38,873 nucleotides of DNA from Acidobacteriota bacterium (GTDB lineage: Bacteria; Acidobacteriota; Terriglobia; Terriglobales; Acidobacteriaceae): positions 1-38,873 of the forward strand of contig JAFAIN010000121.1 in assembly GCA_019236695.1 (NCBI GenBank), written 5' to 3'. The position numbers were made by a program, and so were the translations under genes. The notes under the pieces were generated by a model, which saw nothing but the letters and a program-made list of their open reading frames with translations, searched no databases and was not told where the DNA came from. Shown here piece after piece: positions 32,580 through 38,873 of the stretch (its first letter is position 1; each line of letters starts with the position of its first letter).

Positions 32580-32940
32580 GAGGACTGTTTCGTTCGAGCT
32601 CTTCCTTCAACACCAGCGCATTGTTGCGCTCGGTGTTTTTCGAAGCGAACAGCAGCGTAATGCGCCTGCGCTTGCGGAGTAGTCCGTGAGCCTGGGCGAG
32701 GCTGGATACCGCCTGCGGCGCAGCCAGCTCAGCCAGGTACTTCCGTCGAAATGCCTGCCACTCGGCGGGACGGGCATGGAACCATTTCCGCAGCTCGTTC
32801 GAGGGAGCTGCATCGCGCAACCAGAGGTCAATTTTGGCTGCCTCTTTGGTCAGCCCGCGAGGCCACAAACGGTCAACCAGAATGCGAATGCCGTCGCGTG
32901 GCGATGGTTCGTCGTAAGCGCGCTTCAATGAGATGGACAT
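32566..32940 (-). CDS. DUF488 family protein
   Basis: This is a 124-residue cytoplasmic protein. 'KRAYDEPSPRDGIRILVDRLWPRGLTKE' (6-33) and 'LRKWFHARPAEWQAFRRKY' (about 51-69) are diagnostic of DUF488, whose role is not established. It starts 18 bases after the selA stop on the same strand and is probably co-transcribed. Its last residues are encoded by the right end of the inverted repeat described at this junction. Confidence 0.9.
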   Translation of the reverse strand: MSISLKRAYDEPSPRDGIRILVDRLWPRGLTKEAAKIDLWLRDAAPSNELRKWFHARPAEWQAFRRKYLAELAAPQAVSSLAQAHGLLRKRRRITLLFASKNTERNNALVLKEELERNSPPISA

Positions 32941-32958
32941 GAAGTGTTATTCCGCCAT

Positions 32959-34371
32959 TCAGCCTTGTACGGCCGCAACAATGGCGGCGGCGAGTTGTTC
33001 ATCCTGTTCCGAAAAGACAGTGCGCAGGTCGAGAATGACCCTGCCGTCTTCGACGCGGGCGATTACGCGAAACTCGGAGCGGCGCAGGCGCGAGGCCAGT
33101 TCGTCTGCGCTCAAGCCGGCCGCGGAACAGGCGAGCGCAAAACTCGGCACGGTGGCCTGCGGCGCGGCCCCGCCGCCGATGATCGCCTCCACAGCGATCA
33201 CTTCGATTTGCGCGCGCGAACCTTTTCCGCCCTGCACGCTCCGTGCAATGGCCAGCGCGCGCTCGCGAAGTTCGGCCGCCGGCGCCAGCATCATTCGCAA
33301 CGCGGGTATGGCGGCATAGTCTTTGCGAACATACGCCATCAAGGTGGCTTCCAGAGCGGCGCAGGTGAGCTTGTCCACGCGCAGGGCGCGGAACAGCGGG
33401 TTCCGGCGTATCGCAGCCACCAGCTCCGGCCGCCCGGTGATGAGCCCCGCCTGTGGGCCGCCCAGCAGCTTGTCGCCGCTATACGTCACAATGTCGGCGC
33501 CGGCCCCGAGTGAATCCGCCACCCCAGGTTCGCCCTGAAGCTTCAACTGCCGCAGATCGAACAGCGCGCCGCTGCCCAGATCCTCCATAACCGGCAGGCT
33601 GAGTCTGTGCCCCAGTTCAACCAGCTCGCGCAGCGAAGGCTGCGACGTGAACCCGACCATCTGGAAGTTCGACCGGTGCACCCGCAGCAGCAGGCGCGTG
33701 CGCTGGTTCACCGCGCGCTCATAGTCCTCAATGCGTGTGCGGTTCGTCGCTCCTACCTCGCGCAGCGCCGCCCCCGACTTGGCCATCACTTCCGGGATCC
33801 GGAACGACTCGCCGATCTCGACCAGCTCGCCGCGCGATACGATGACCTCGCCTCCTTCGGCGAGCGAGTTCAGCGCGAGCAGTACCGCGGCAGCGTTGTT
33901 GTTCACCACGATGGTGGACGAATCGCGGTCGCTGAAGATCCTGTGAAAGAGCTTCTGCAGGTGCGAATCCCGGCGGCCGCGCTCGCCCGCCGAAATTTCA
34001 AATTCCAGGTTGGAATACCGGGTTGCCGTTCCGGCGATATGCTCGACCGCCGCCGGTGTCAAAGGCGCGCGCCCCAGGTTGGTATGCAGAATGACCCCCG
34101 TGGCATTGATCACAGAACAAAGCGAATACTGCAGGCTCCGGTCCACCTCGGCTGCAATCGCGCCGCCGGCCGAGGCGAGAACAACTTCGAGTCCCCGGGC
34201 ATCCAGCCGGCCTTCCTGCACATCTTTTCGCAGCCTGGCCAGTACCACTCGCGCAGCGACCGTCACCGCCTCGTGCCCCTCTCGCCTGGTGAGCTCAAGC
34301 GCCTCCGGCGAGCGCAAAAGCTCGTCCACCGAGGGTAGATTGCGAAGCAGGGCGGGACTTGTGGAGTTCAT
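32959..34371 (-). CDS. selA: L-seryl-tRNA(Sec) selenium transferase
   Basis: This is a 470-residue PLP enzyme that converts seryl-tRNA(Sec) to selenocysteinyl-tRNA(Sec) with selenophosphate. The N-terminal tRNA-binding part has 'LRNLPSVDELLRSPEAL' (about 10-26). The PLP domain shows 'INATGVILHTNLGRAPL' and the Schiff-base lysine in 'TYSGDKLLGGPQAGLITGRP'. Length is right for a functional enzyme. No selB, selD or selC gene is in the window, so a working selenocysteine pathway is inferred only from this gene; related enzymes of other function exist. The start ATG has a weak ribosome site. It is divergent from the penicillin acylase gene. Confidence 0.92.
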   Translation of the reverse strand: MNSTSPALLRNLPSVDELLRSPEALELTRREGHEAVTVAARVVLARLRKDVQEGRLDARGLEVVLASAGGAIAAEVDRSLQYSLCSVINATGVILHTNLGRAPLTPAAVEHIAGTATRYSNLEFEISAGERGRRDSHLQKLFHRIFSDRDSSTIVVNNNAAAVLLALNSLAEGGEVIVSRGELVEIGESFRIPEVMAKSGAALREVGATNRTRIEDYERAVNQRTRLLLRVHRSNFQMVGFTSQPSLRELVELGHRLSLPVMEDLGSGALFDLRQLKLQGEPGVADSLGAGADIVTYSGDKLLGGPQAGLITGRPELVAAIRRNPLFRALRVDKLTCAALEATLMAYVRKDYAAIPALRMMLAPAAELRERALAIARSVQGGKGSRAQIEVIAVEAIIGGGAAPQATVPSFALACSAAGLSADELASRLRRSEFRVIARVEDGRVILDLRTVFSEQDEQLAAAIVAAVQG

Positions 34372-34392
34372 GAATGAGTCATTGTAGAACCA

Positions 34393-34505
34393 GGGGAATT
34401 TGCGAAACTGCGAAACTGCGGAAGCGGGGAATTTGTTCGAAATAGCCTCCGGCCGCCTGTCCGGCCGGCGGCGGTCCTTCGACCTCGCTCAGGGCAGGCC
34501 GGCCC
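34393..34505. repeat. Octamer array plus a dispersed ctgagcgaggtcgaagga-type repeat
   Basis: The divergent spacer between selA and the acylase gene holds gcgaaact, gcgaaact, gcggaagc, flanked by two exact copies of 'ggggaatttg' (34393-34402 and 34426-34435). It is followed by a GC-rich stretch with CCGGCC/GGCCGG stems (about 34449-34468) and 'ccttcgacctcgctcaggg' (34476-34494). The complement of this last word (ctgagcgaggtcgaagg) is, from memory, a common dispersed repeat in several phyla, and is translated as 'LSEVEG' in false ORFs. Confidence 0.6.
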
Positions 34506-34551
34506 ACTTCGTTTTTGATAATCCCCCCATTCGCTATAGAATCTCGGCCGC

Positions 34552-37017
34552 ATGCACAAAGCACTGGTGGCTGTTTTGACCACGTATGCCCTCTTCGCAT
34601 CGGCGCAACTGAGAAAGCAGGCCGAAGCCGCTCATCCACAAACCGGCGGCACCGTCACCGTCTCCGGGCTTCGCCGGCCCGTTACAGTCATTCGCGATCA
34701 TTGGGGCGTGGCGCATATATACGCCGAAAACCAGCATGACCTGTTCTTTGCGCAGGGTTACGTCGCCGCTCAGGATCGGCTGTTTCAAATGGAGTTGTGG
34801 AAGCGTGTGGGCCAGGGCCGGCTGGCGGAGATACTTGGGTCCTCGTTTCTCGAGCGCGATGTTGCCGCAAGGTTGTTGCGTTACCGCGGCGATCTCCAGG
34901 GCGAATATCTGGCCTATGGAGCGGACACACGCGACATCCTGGCTGCATTCACCTCCGGCATCAACGCCTACATTCAGGAACGCCGGAATTCTTCCGAGGG
35001 CCTCCCGCTCGAATTCCAGCTCGCCGGCTTCGATCCCGAACTCTGGAATCCGGAAGATTGTCTGATGCGCATGGCCGGATATCCCATGACAGGCAATGCC
35101 TTGTCCGAGCTTTATCACGCCCAGTTGGTATCGTCGCTGGGGGTGGAACGCGCCGGCAGGCTGCTTGACCTCCCGCCCGGCGTCAAGCTCGATCCCGTGT
35201 CAGGAGCCGACTACAGTGACATCGGCCGTGACGTCCTGAGGAATTTTGTGGGCAGCGATACGCGAATCGAATTCCCCGGGCAAACGCCGGCAGTTTCAAC
35301 TTCCACGCCCGCTTCCCCTGGCCTGCAGGATGCCGGGGACGACTGGCTCTCCGCTTCCAATAACTGGACCGTTTCGGGCCGGCTCACCGCATCCGGAAAG
35401 CCCATCCTGGCGAACGATCCCCATCGCACAATTGCCGTGCCTTCGCTACGCTACATGATTCATCTGGTTGCGCCGCCGGAAAACGGAAGCCGCGGCTGGG
35501 ACGTAATCGGCGCCGGTGAACCGGGGCTGCCCGGCGTTGCCGTCGGCCATAACCAGGACATCGCCTGGGGCTTTACCATCTTCCCGGAAGATCAGCAGGA
35601 CCTCTACCTCGAGCAGATGAACCCCGAGCATCCGGATGAATACCAAACCGAATCGGGCTGGAAACGGGTTCAGGCCGTGGCCGAAACTTTTCAGGTAAAA
35701 AATCAGCCGCCAGTACAGCGGGAGCTGAAATTCACGCGCCATGGCCCTATCGTGTGGGCCGATGGTCATCGTGCCCTGGCCCTCCGCTGGACGGGAGCGG
35801 AGCCGGGCACGGCAGGCTATCTGGGATCGCTCGCCGTGGATCGCGCGCACAACTGGCAGGAATTTGAAGCCGCAATGGAAAAATGGAGGCTCCCGGCCGA
35901 GAACATCGTTTACGCCGATCGCGCCGGCAATATCGGCGAGCACTCGGCGGGCCTGGCCCCGATTCGTAAGAACTGGACCGGCCTCCTGCCGGTGGATGGC
36001 GCGAGCGGGAAATACGAATGGGCAGGGTTCGTTCCACTCGGCGAGTTGCCGCACTGGCACAACCCCGCCCAGGGATTCGTGGCAACAGCCAACAACAATG
36101 TGACCCCGCCCGGCTATCCCTACAAAATCGGCTTTGAATGGGGTGCTCCCTACCGTGTGGATCGCATCCGCCAGTTACTCAGCCCGAACTCTGCCGGAGG
36201 GGCAAAGCCGGAAAAGCTTACCGTTAAGGATATGGAGCGCATCCAGACCGACACAACCTCGCTTGCGGCGAAACAACTGATCGAGATTCTGCGCAATGTT
36301 TCGGCACACGAGCCATCGCAAACGCCGCTGGCGGCCGTGCTGCTGAATTGGGATGGCAATCTCACGCGCGGTTCCGCTGCCGCGGTTCTTTACGAATACT
36401 GGGTGAATAGCATGCGTCGCGCTCTGGCGCCGCTGCTCTTAGGCGGGGCCAGCCCGCAGCAATCGAGTGAGAACGCTCGCCTGATCTCGCTGGTTGAGCC
36501 GCGCCTCCCGCTTCCCGTTCTGATTGCGAATCTCCGCGAGCCGCAGTCTGATGTTTTTGGCAAGGATGCCGTGGCGAAGCGCAACGAGTTGGTGCTGGCT
36601 GCGCTTGCCTCTGCGGAAATCAGCCTGAAGCAGCGCCAGGGAGACGATCCTCAGGGTTGGGCCTGGGGGAAGCTGCATACCATCCACTTCCGCCATTCCC
36701 TGGATTCCGTGACTGCTGACGCTGCTCAACGGTTCGATATCGGGCCTTTTCCCCGTCCCGGAGACGGCACAACCGTAAACGCTACGGGAGGATTTCCCGG
36801 CCAGACCGCGGGAGCCAGCTATCGCGAGATCTTCGATCTTGCCGATTGGGACAAGGCTGTGGCGGTCAACACTCCGGGCCAAAGCGGTGATCCGGCCAGC
36901 CCGCATTACCGCGATCTGGAGCCCTTGTGGGATCAGGGGCAGTATTTCCCGCTCAGCTACTCGCGCCAGGCTGTGGAGAGGAACGCCGGCGAGAAGCTGG
37001 TTCTGAAGCCTCGTTGA
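34552..37017 (+). CDS. Penicillin acylase family protein (Ntn hydrolase, exported)
   Basis: This is an 821-residue precursor. Residues 1-18 are a signal peptide ('ALVAVLTTYALFASA'), so it acts in the periplasm or outside. 'VIRDHWGVAHIYAENQHDLFFAQGY' (about 47-70) is the alpha-chain motif. Ser269 in 'SASNNWTVSG' is the expected new N-terminal nucleophile after autocatalytic cleavage; 'NDPHRTIAVPSLRYMIHLV' and 'GEPGLPGVAVGHNQDIAWG' follow in the beta chain. It hydrolyses an amide bond; substrates may be acyl-homoserine lactones, beta-lactams or other N-acyl compounds, which cannot be told from sequence. The start ATG lacks a clear ribosome site. Confidence 0.92.
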   Translation: MHKALVAVLTTYALFASAQLRKQAEAAHPQTGGTVTVSGLRRPVTVIRDHWGVAHIYAENQHDLFFAQGYVAAQDRLFQMELWKRVGQGRLAEILGSSFLERDVAARLLRYRGDLQGEYLAYGADTRDILAAFTSGINAYIQERRNSSEGLPLEFQLAGFDPELWNPEDCLMRMAGYPMTGNALSELYHAQLVSSLGVERAGRLLDLPPGVKLDPVSGADYSDIGRDVLRNFVGSDTRIEFPGQTPAVSTSTPASPGLQDAGDDWLSASNNWTVSGRLTASGKPILANDPHRTIAVPSLRYMIHLVAPPENGSRGWDVIGAGEPGLPGVAVGHNQDIAWGFTIFPEDQQDLYLEQMNPEHPDEYQTESGWKRVQAVAETFQVKNQPPVQRELKFTRHGPIVWADGHRALALRWTGAEPGTAGYLGSLAVDRAHNWQEFEAAMEKWRLPAENIVYADRAGNIGEHSAGLAPIRKNWTGLLPVDGASGKYEWAGFVPLGELPHWHNPAQGFVATANNNVTPPGYPYKIGFEWGAPYRVDRIRQLLSPNSAGGAKPEKLTVKDMERIQTDTTSLAAKQLIEILRNVSAHEPSQTPLAAVLLNWDGNLTRGSAAAVLYEYWVNSMRRALAPLLLGGASPQQSSENARLISLVEPRLPLPVLIANLREPQSDVFGKDAVAKRNELVLAALASAEISLKQRQGDDPQGWAWGKLHTIHFRHSLDSVTADAAQRFDIGPFPRPGDGTTVNATGGFPGQTAGASYREIFDLADWDKAVAVNTPGQSGDPASPHYRDLEPLWDQGQYFPLSYSRQAVERNAGEKLVLKPR

Positions 37018-37025
37018 GTAGGTCT

Positions 37026-37066
37026 GGCCAATGACGCCTGGCACCCGGCGCCCGCCCTCATTGGCC
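37026..37066. terminator. Hairpin at the acylase/nfo convergent junction
   Basis: Perfect 9-base arms 'ggccaatga' (37026-37034) and 'tcattggcc' (37058-37066) enclose a GC-rich loop and are followed on the plus strand by 'ggttttcg'. The right arm contains the nfo stop codon (TGA on the minus strand, 37058-37060). This fits a terminator for the acylase gene with a short, weak T-tract. Confidence 0.6.
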
Positions 37067-37987
37067 GGTTTTCGCTCTTCTACCGCCGACAACGCTTTTC
37101 AACTTCTCCACGTTGCGCGCGTCGTCACCCGGTTCATCGATGGGGGTTTCGGCAATGAAGGCAGCAGATGCGGTGTGGCGGTCATTGAGCAGGCGGCGGA
37201 AAGGCTTCAGGCCAATCGTTCCACGCCCGATGTGCTGGTGGCGATCAAGCCGGGAACCGCGGCCGGCCTTGGCATCATTGCAGTGCCATACCCGCACTGT
37301 GGTGAATCCTATGCTCGCTTGAATCTGCTTCATCGTCTCTTCGTAACCCGAGGCCGAAACGATGTCATACCCTGCAACGTGGACGTGGCAGGTATCGAGG
37401 CAGGCGGCTACCGGCAATATCGGTTTCAGCAGGGCAATCAGCTCTGCCACCTGCTCGAAGGAACCGCCAAGGGAAAATTCGTGCCCGGCCGTGTTCTCGA
37501 TCAGCAGCGTCAGGCCGCCGCTCGCCAAATCGAGGCCTTCGACGGCGCGGGCTATCCCGATGCCGGCCCGCTTAAGGCCTTGCGTTCGCGTCATTCCGCG
37601 AAACGACCCGGGATGCAGCACCAGATAATCGGCGCAGAGCCGCAGCCCGCGCTCCATTTCTCCTCGCAGAGCCCGAATTGCCATGCTGTAGAAGCCCTCA
37701 TTCACCGCGGCGATGTTGATGAGGTAGTTGGCATGTATCACAAGCGGCCGCAGATCATATTTCTCCCGCAGCCGGCTCATGGTTTCGCACTGGCGGGGCG
37801 CGAGCTCGTAAGCTTTCCACTGTCGGGGGCTCGAAGAGAACACCTGAAACGTGTTGCAGCCCAGGCGATATGCGCGCTCGGCCGCAAGTTCAACGCCGCC
37901 CGCCGTGGAGGTGTGGATGCCGATTCGCCGCCGCGTGCGCCACGGCGGTTCTTTGGGGGCGGGCTGCAGCAGGATGTCGCGGAGCAT
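37058..37987 (-). CDS. nfo: Deoxyribonuclease IV (AP endonuclease, Nfo family)
   Basis: This is a 309-residue TIM-barrel endonuclease that cuts at abasic sites in base-excision repair, using three Zn ions. Diagnostic pieces are 'RIGIHTSTAGG' near residue 21, 'LVLHPGSFRGM', 'LLIENTAG', 'LDTCHVHVAGYDI' and the signature 'WHCNDAKAGRGSRLDRHQHIG', which supply the metal ligands. Length is slightly long because of about 20 extra N-terminal residues before the conserved strand; an internal start cannot be excluded. It is transcribed in the same direction as the RelA/SpoT gene upstream. Confidence 0.94.
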   Translation of the reverse strand: MLRDILLQPAPKEPPWRTRRRIGIHTSTAGGVELAAERAYRLGCNTFQVFSSSPRQWKAYELAPRQCETMSRLREKYDLRPLVIHANYLINIAAVNEGFYSMAIRALRGEMERGLRLCADYLVLHPGSFRGMTRTQGLKRAGIGIARAVEGLDLASGGLTLLIENTAGHEFSLGGSFEQVAELIALLKPILPVAACLDTCHVHVAGYDIVSASGYEETMKQIQASIGFTTVRVWHCNDAKAGRGSRLDRHQHIGRGTIGLKPFRRLLNDRHTASAAFIAETPIDEPGDDARNVEKLKSVVGGRRAKTGQ

Positions 37988-38080
37988 GTGAAATCCGGAG
38001 ATATGAAATGTGGAAAGACGGCAGGGCAGATCGGAAGTTTGCAGATTTTACATTTCCAGATTCAATATCTCCGGGTTCAC
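37988..38080. repeat. Spacer with inverted repeat and 8-bp-like period
   Basis: The gap between the RelA/SpoT stop and nfo starts with 'gtgaaatccggagatat' and ends with 'atatctccgggttcac'; 'ccggagatat' (37995-38004) pairs perfectly with 38065-38074. On the minus strand, the units tctggaaa, tgtaaaat, ctgcaaac again run at a period of 8. The right arm overlaps the RelA/SpoT stop codon. Confidence 0.55.
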
Positions 38081-38873
38081 AGTTTCTTAACTCGCTGGAC
38101 GTCCCTGACCCCGCGGATGCGGCGCAGCCCGGAAATCACGCGCTCCATGTGCTTCAGATCTTCAATGTCCAGCACCACGTCAATCGTCGCCTGGCTGTTG
38201 GCGGTCCGGGCTTCAATGTTGCGAATGTTGGTATTGTCGTCGCTGATGATGGCCGTAATCTGCTTCAGCATTCCCCGCCGGTCATCGCAGAACACCGTCA
38301 GCTTCACGGGATAACCGCGGGCCGCATCCCGCCCCCACTCGACCGCGATTTTCCGTTCGGCCTCGTACATGAGGTTGACTACGTTCGGGCAGGATCGGGA
38401 ATGGACGGCCACGCCTTTGCCGCGCGTAACGTAGCCCACAATCTCTTCCCCGCGAATTGGATTGCAGCAACGGGCGCGATACACCATGAGGTCCCCGTAT
38501 CCCTTGACCTTGATGGCGCCGTCGCCTCCCGACCCAAAAACCCGGCGCATGACGCTGGAAATTGCGCCTTCGTCCCCTGCTTCCGTCGCGGGCTGGGTCT
38601 GTTCGGTGGTCTCGGGGGCGAGCTTGCCCAGCACCTGGCGCGCCGAATACTTGCCGTATCCCAGGCCCGCGAACAGGTCATCCATGCGGCCAAACCCGTA
38701 ATCCGAGGCCACGCGCTGGAATGCGGAGTCATCGATGTTTTTCAGGGAAACGCGGTAGCGCCGCGCTTCCTTTTCAATCAGCTTGCGCCCAATCTCGATG
38801 GCGCGCTCGCGCTCATGCACGTTCAGCCAGTGCTTGATCTTCTGCCGGGCGCGGGAGGAGCGTACAAATCCAA
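38077..38873 (-). CDS. rel: RelA/SpoT family (p)ppGpp synthetase/hydrolase, C-terminal part
   Basis: Only the last 264 residues are in the window; the gene runs off the right edge. Reading through the ORF-track GTG start shows the family sequence continues: 'FVRSSRARQKIKHWLN' then 'VHERERAIEIGRKLIEKE' is the helical segment that follows the TGS domain. 'MVYRARCCNPIRGEEIVGYV' and 'VAVHSRSCPNVVNLMY' form the zinc-finger/RIS domain with conserved Cys-Cys. The last 80 residues are the ACT domain ('FCDDRRGMLKQITAIISDDN'). These parts sense the ribosome state; the catalytic half cannot be seen, so RelA and bifunctional Rel types are not separable. Confidence 0.93.
   Translation of the reverse strand, partial: GFVRSSRARQKIKHWLNVHERERAIEIGRKLIEKEARRYRVSLKNIDDSAFQRVASDYGFGRMDDLFAGLGYGKYSARQVLGKLAPETTEQTQPATEAGDEGAISSVMRRVFGSGGDGAIKVKGYGDLMVYRARCCNPIRGEEIVGYVTRGKGVAVHSRSCPNVVNLMYEAERKIAVEWGRDAARGYPVKLTVFCDDRRGMLKQITAIISDDNTNIRNIEARTANSQATIDVVLDIEDLKHMERVISGLRRIRGVRDVQRVKKL

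Noticed and set aside
33607-34338. 243-codon ORF antisense to selA
   Set aside because: Shadow frame of a firmly identified gene.
34379-34639. Small ORF containing 'SEVEG'
   Set aside because: A translated dispersed repeat, not a gene.

Overview
The window is about 39 kb of GC-rich bacterial chromosome from an organism I can only place by gene style. The mix of an LVIVD beta-propeller beside a DUF305 protein, SelA, YvcK, a long RelA/SpoT protein, penicillin acylase, CocE-type hydrolase and a large exopolysaccharide locus is most like Acidobacteriota; this is inference, since there is no rRNA or other marker gene. No tRNA, rRNA, CRISPR, insertion sequence or phage gene was seen.

Layout. 1-5.9 kb: a TetR regulator, a secreted CocE/S15-type hydrolase, an MsbA-type ABC exporter and a class I aminotransferase. 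5.9-18.5 kb (minus strand): a YihY/BrkB membrane protein at the far end of a long co-oriented run of polysaccharide genes. In transcription order these are GT4 glycosyltransferase, deacetylase-fold-like protein, Gfo/Idh/MocA oxidoreductase, a three-part fusion (epimerase, degenerate GT-B half, NodB deacetylase), glycosyltransferase, a two-part fusion (Gfo/Idh/MocA plus epimerase), heparinase II/III-like protein. 18.53-18.85 kb: a 323-bp divergent control region with repeated GTAAC-type motifs. 18.85-24.96 kb (plus strand): flippase, O-antigen ligase/polymerase, GT4, FemAB/CelD-type GNAT transferase, small P-loop kinase. 24.97-27.8 kb: an unusual ATP-grasp/low-molecular-weight phosphatase fusion (minus) and a second NodB deacetylase (plus). 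27.9-38.9 kb: ordinary functions, namely YvcK, a 4-TM protein, DUF305 plus LVIVD pair, DUF488, SelA, penicillin acylase, endonuclease IV and the C-terminal part of RelA/SpoT, which runs off the right edge.

How the genes fit together. The 7-27.8 kb block reads as a flippase/polymerase-type surface polysaccharide pathway. Paired Gfo/Idh/MocA oxidoreductases and epimerases would remodel nucleotide sugars or sugar intermediates, glycosyltransferases would assemble the unit, the flippase and ligase/polymerase would export and join it, and deacetylases, a GNAT and a heparinase-like protein would modify or trim it. The priming transferase and the Wza/Wzc-like export parts are not in the window. The oxidoreductase-epimerase pair occurs twice, once as separate genes and once fused.

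Between genes there is a second, non-coding theme. Many spacers carry degenerate arrays with an 8-bp period (GCAATTCS-type and GGCTGAAT-type). Two arrays 29 kb apart share 37 identical bases, and one array has been absorbed into the 3' end of a coding gene. Several convergent junctions carry inverted repeats that start or end at stop codons. This spacer system is the least explained signal in the window, together with the multi-domain fusions in the polysaccharide locus.
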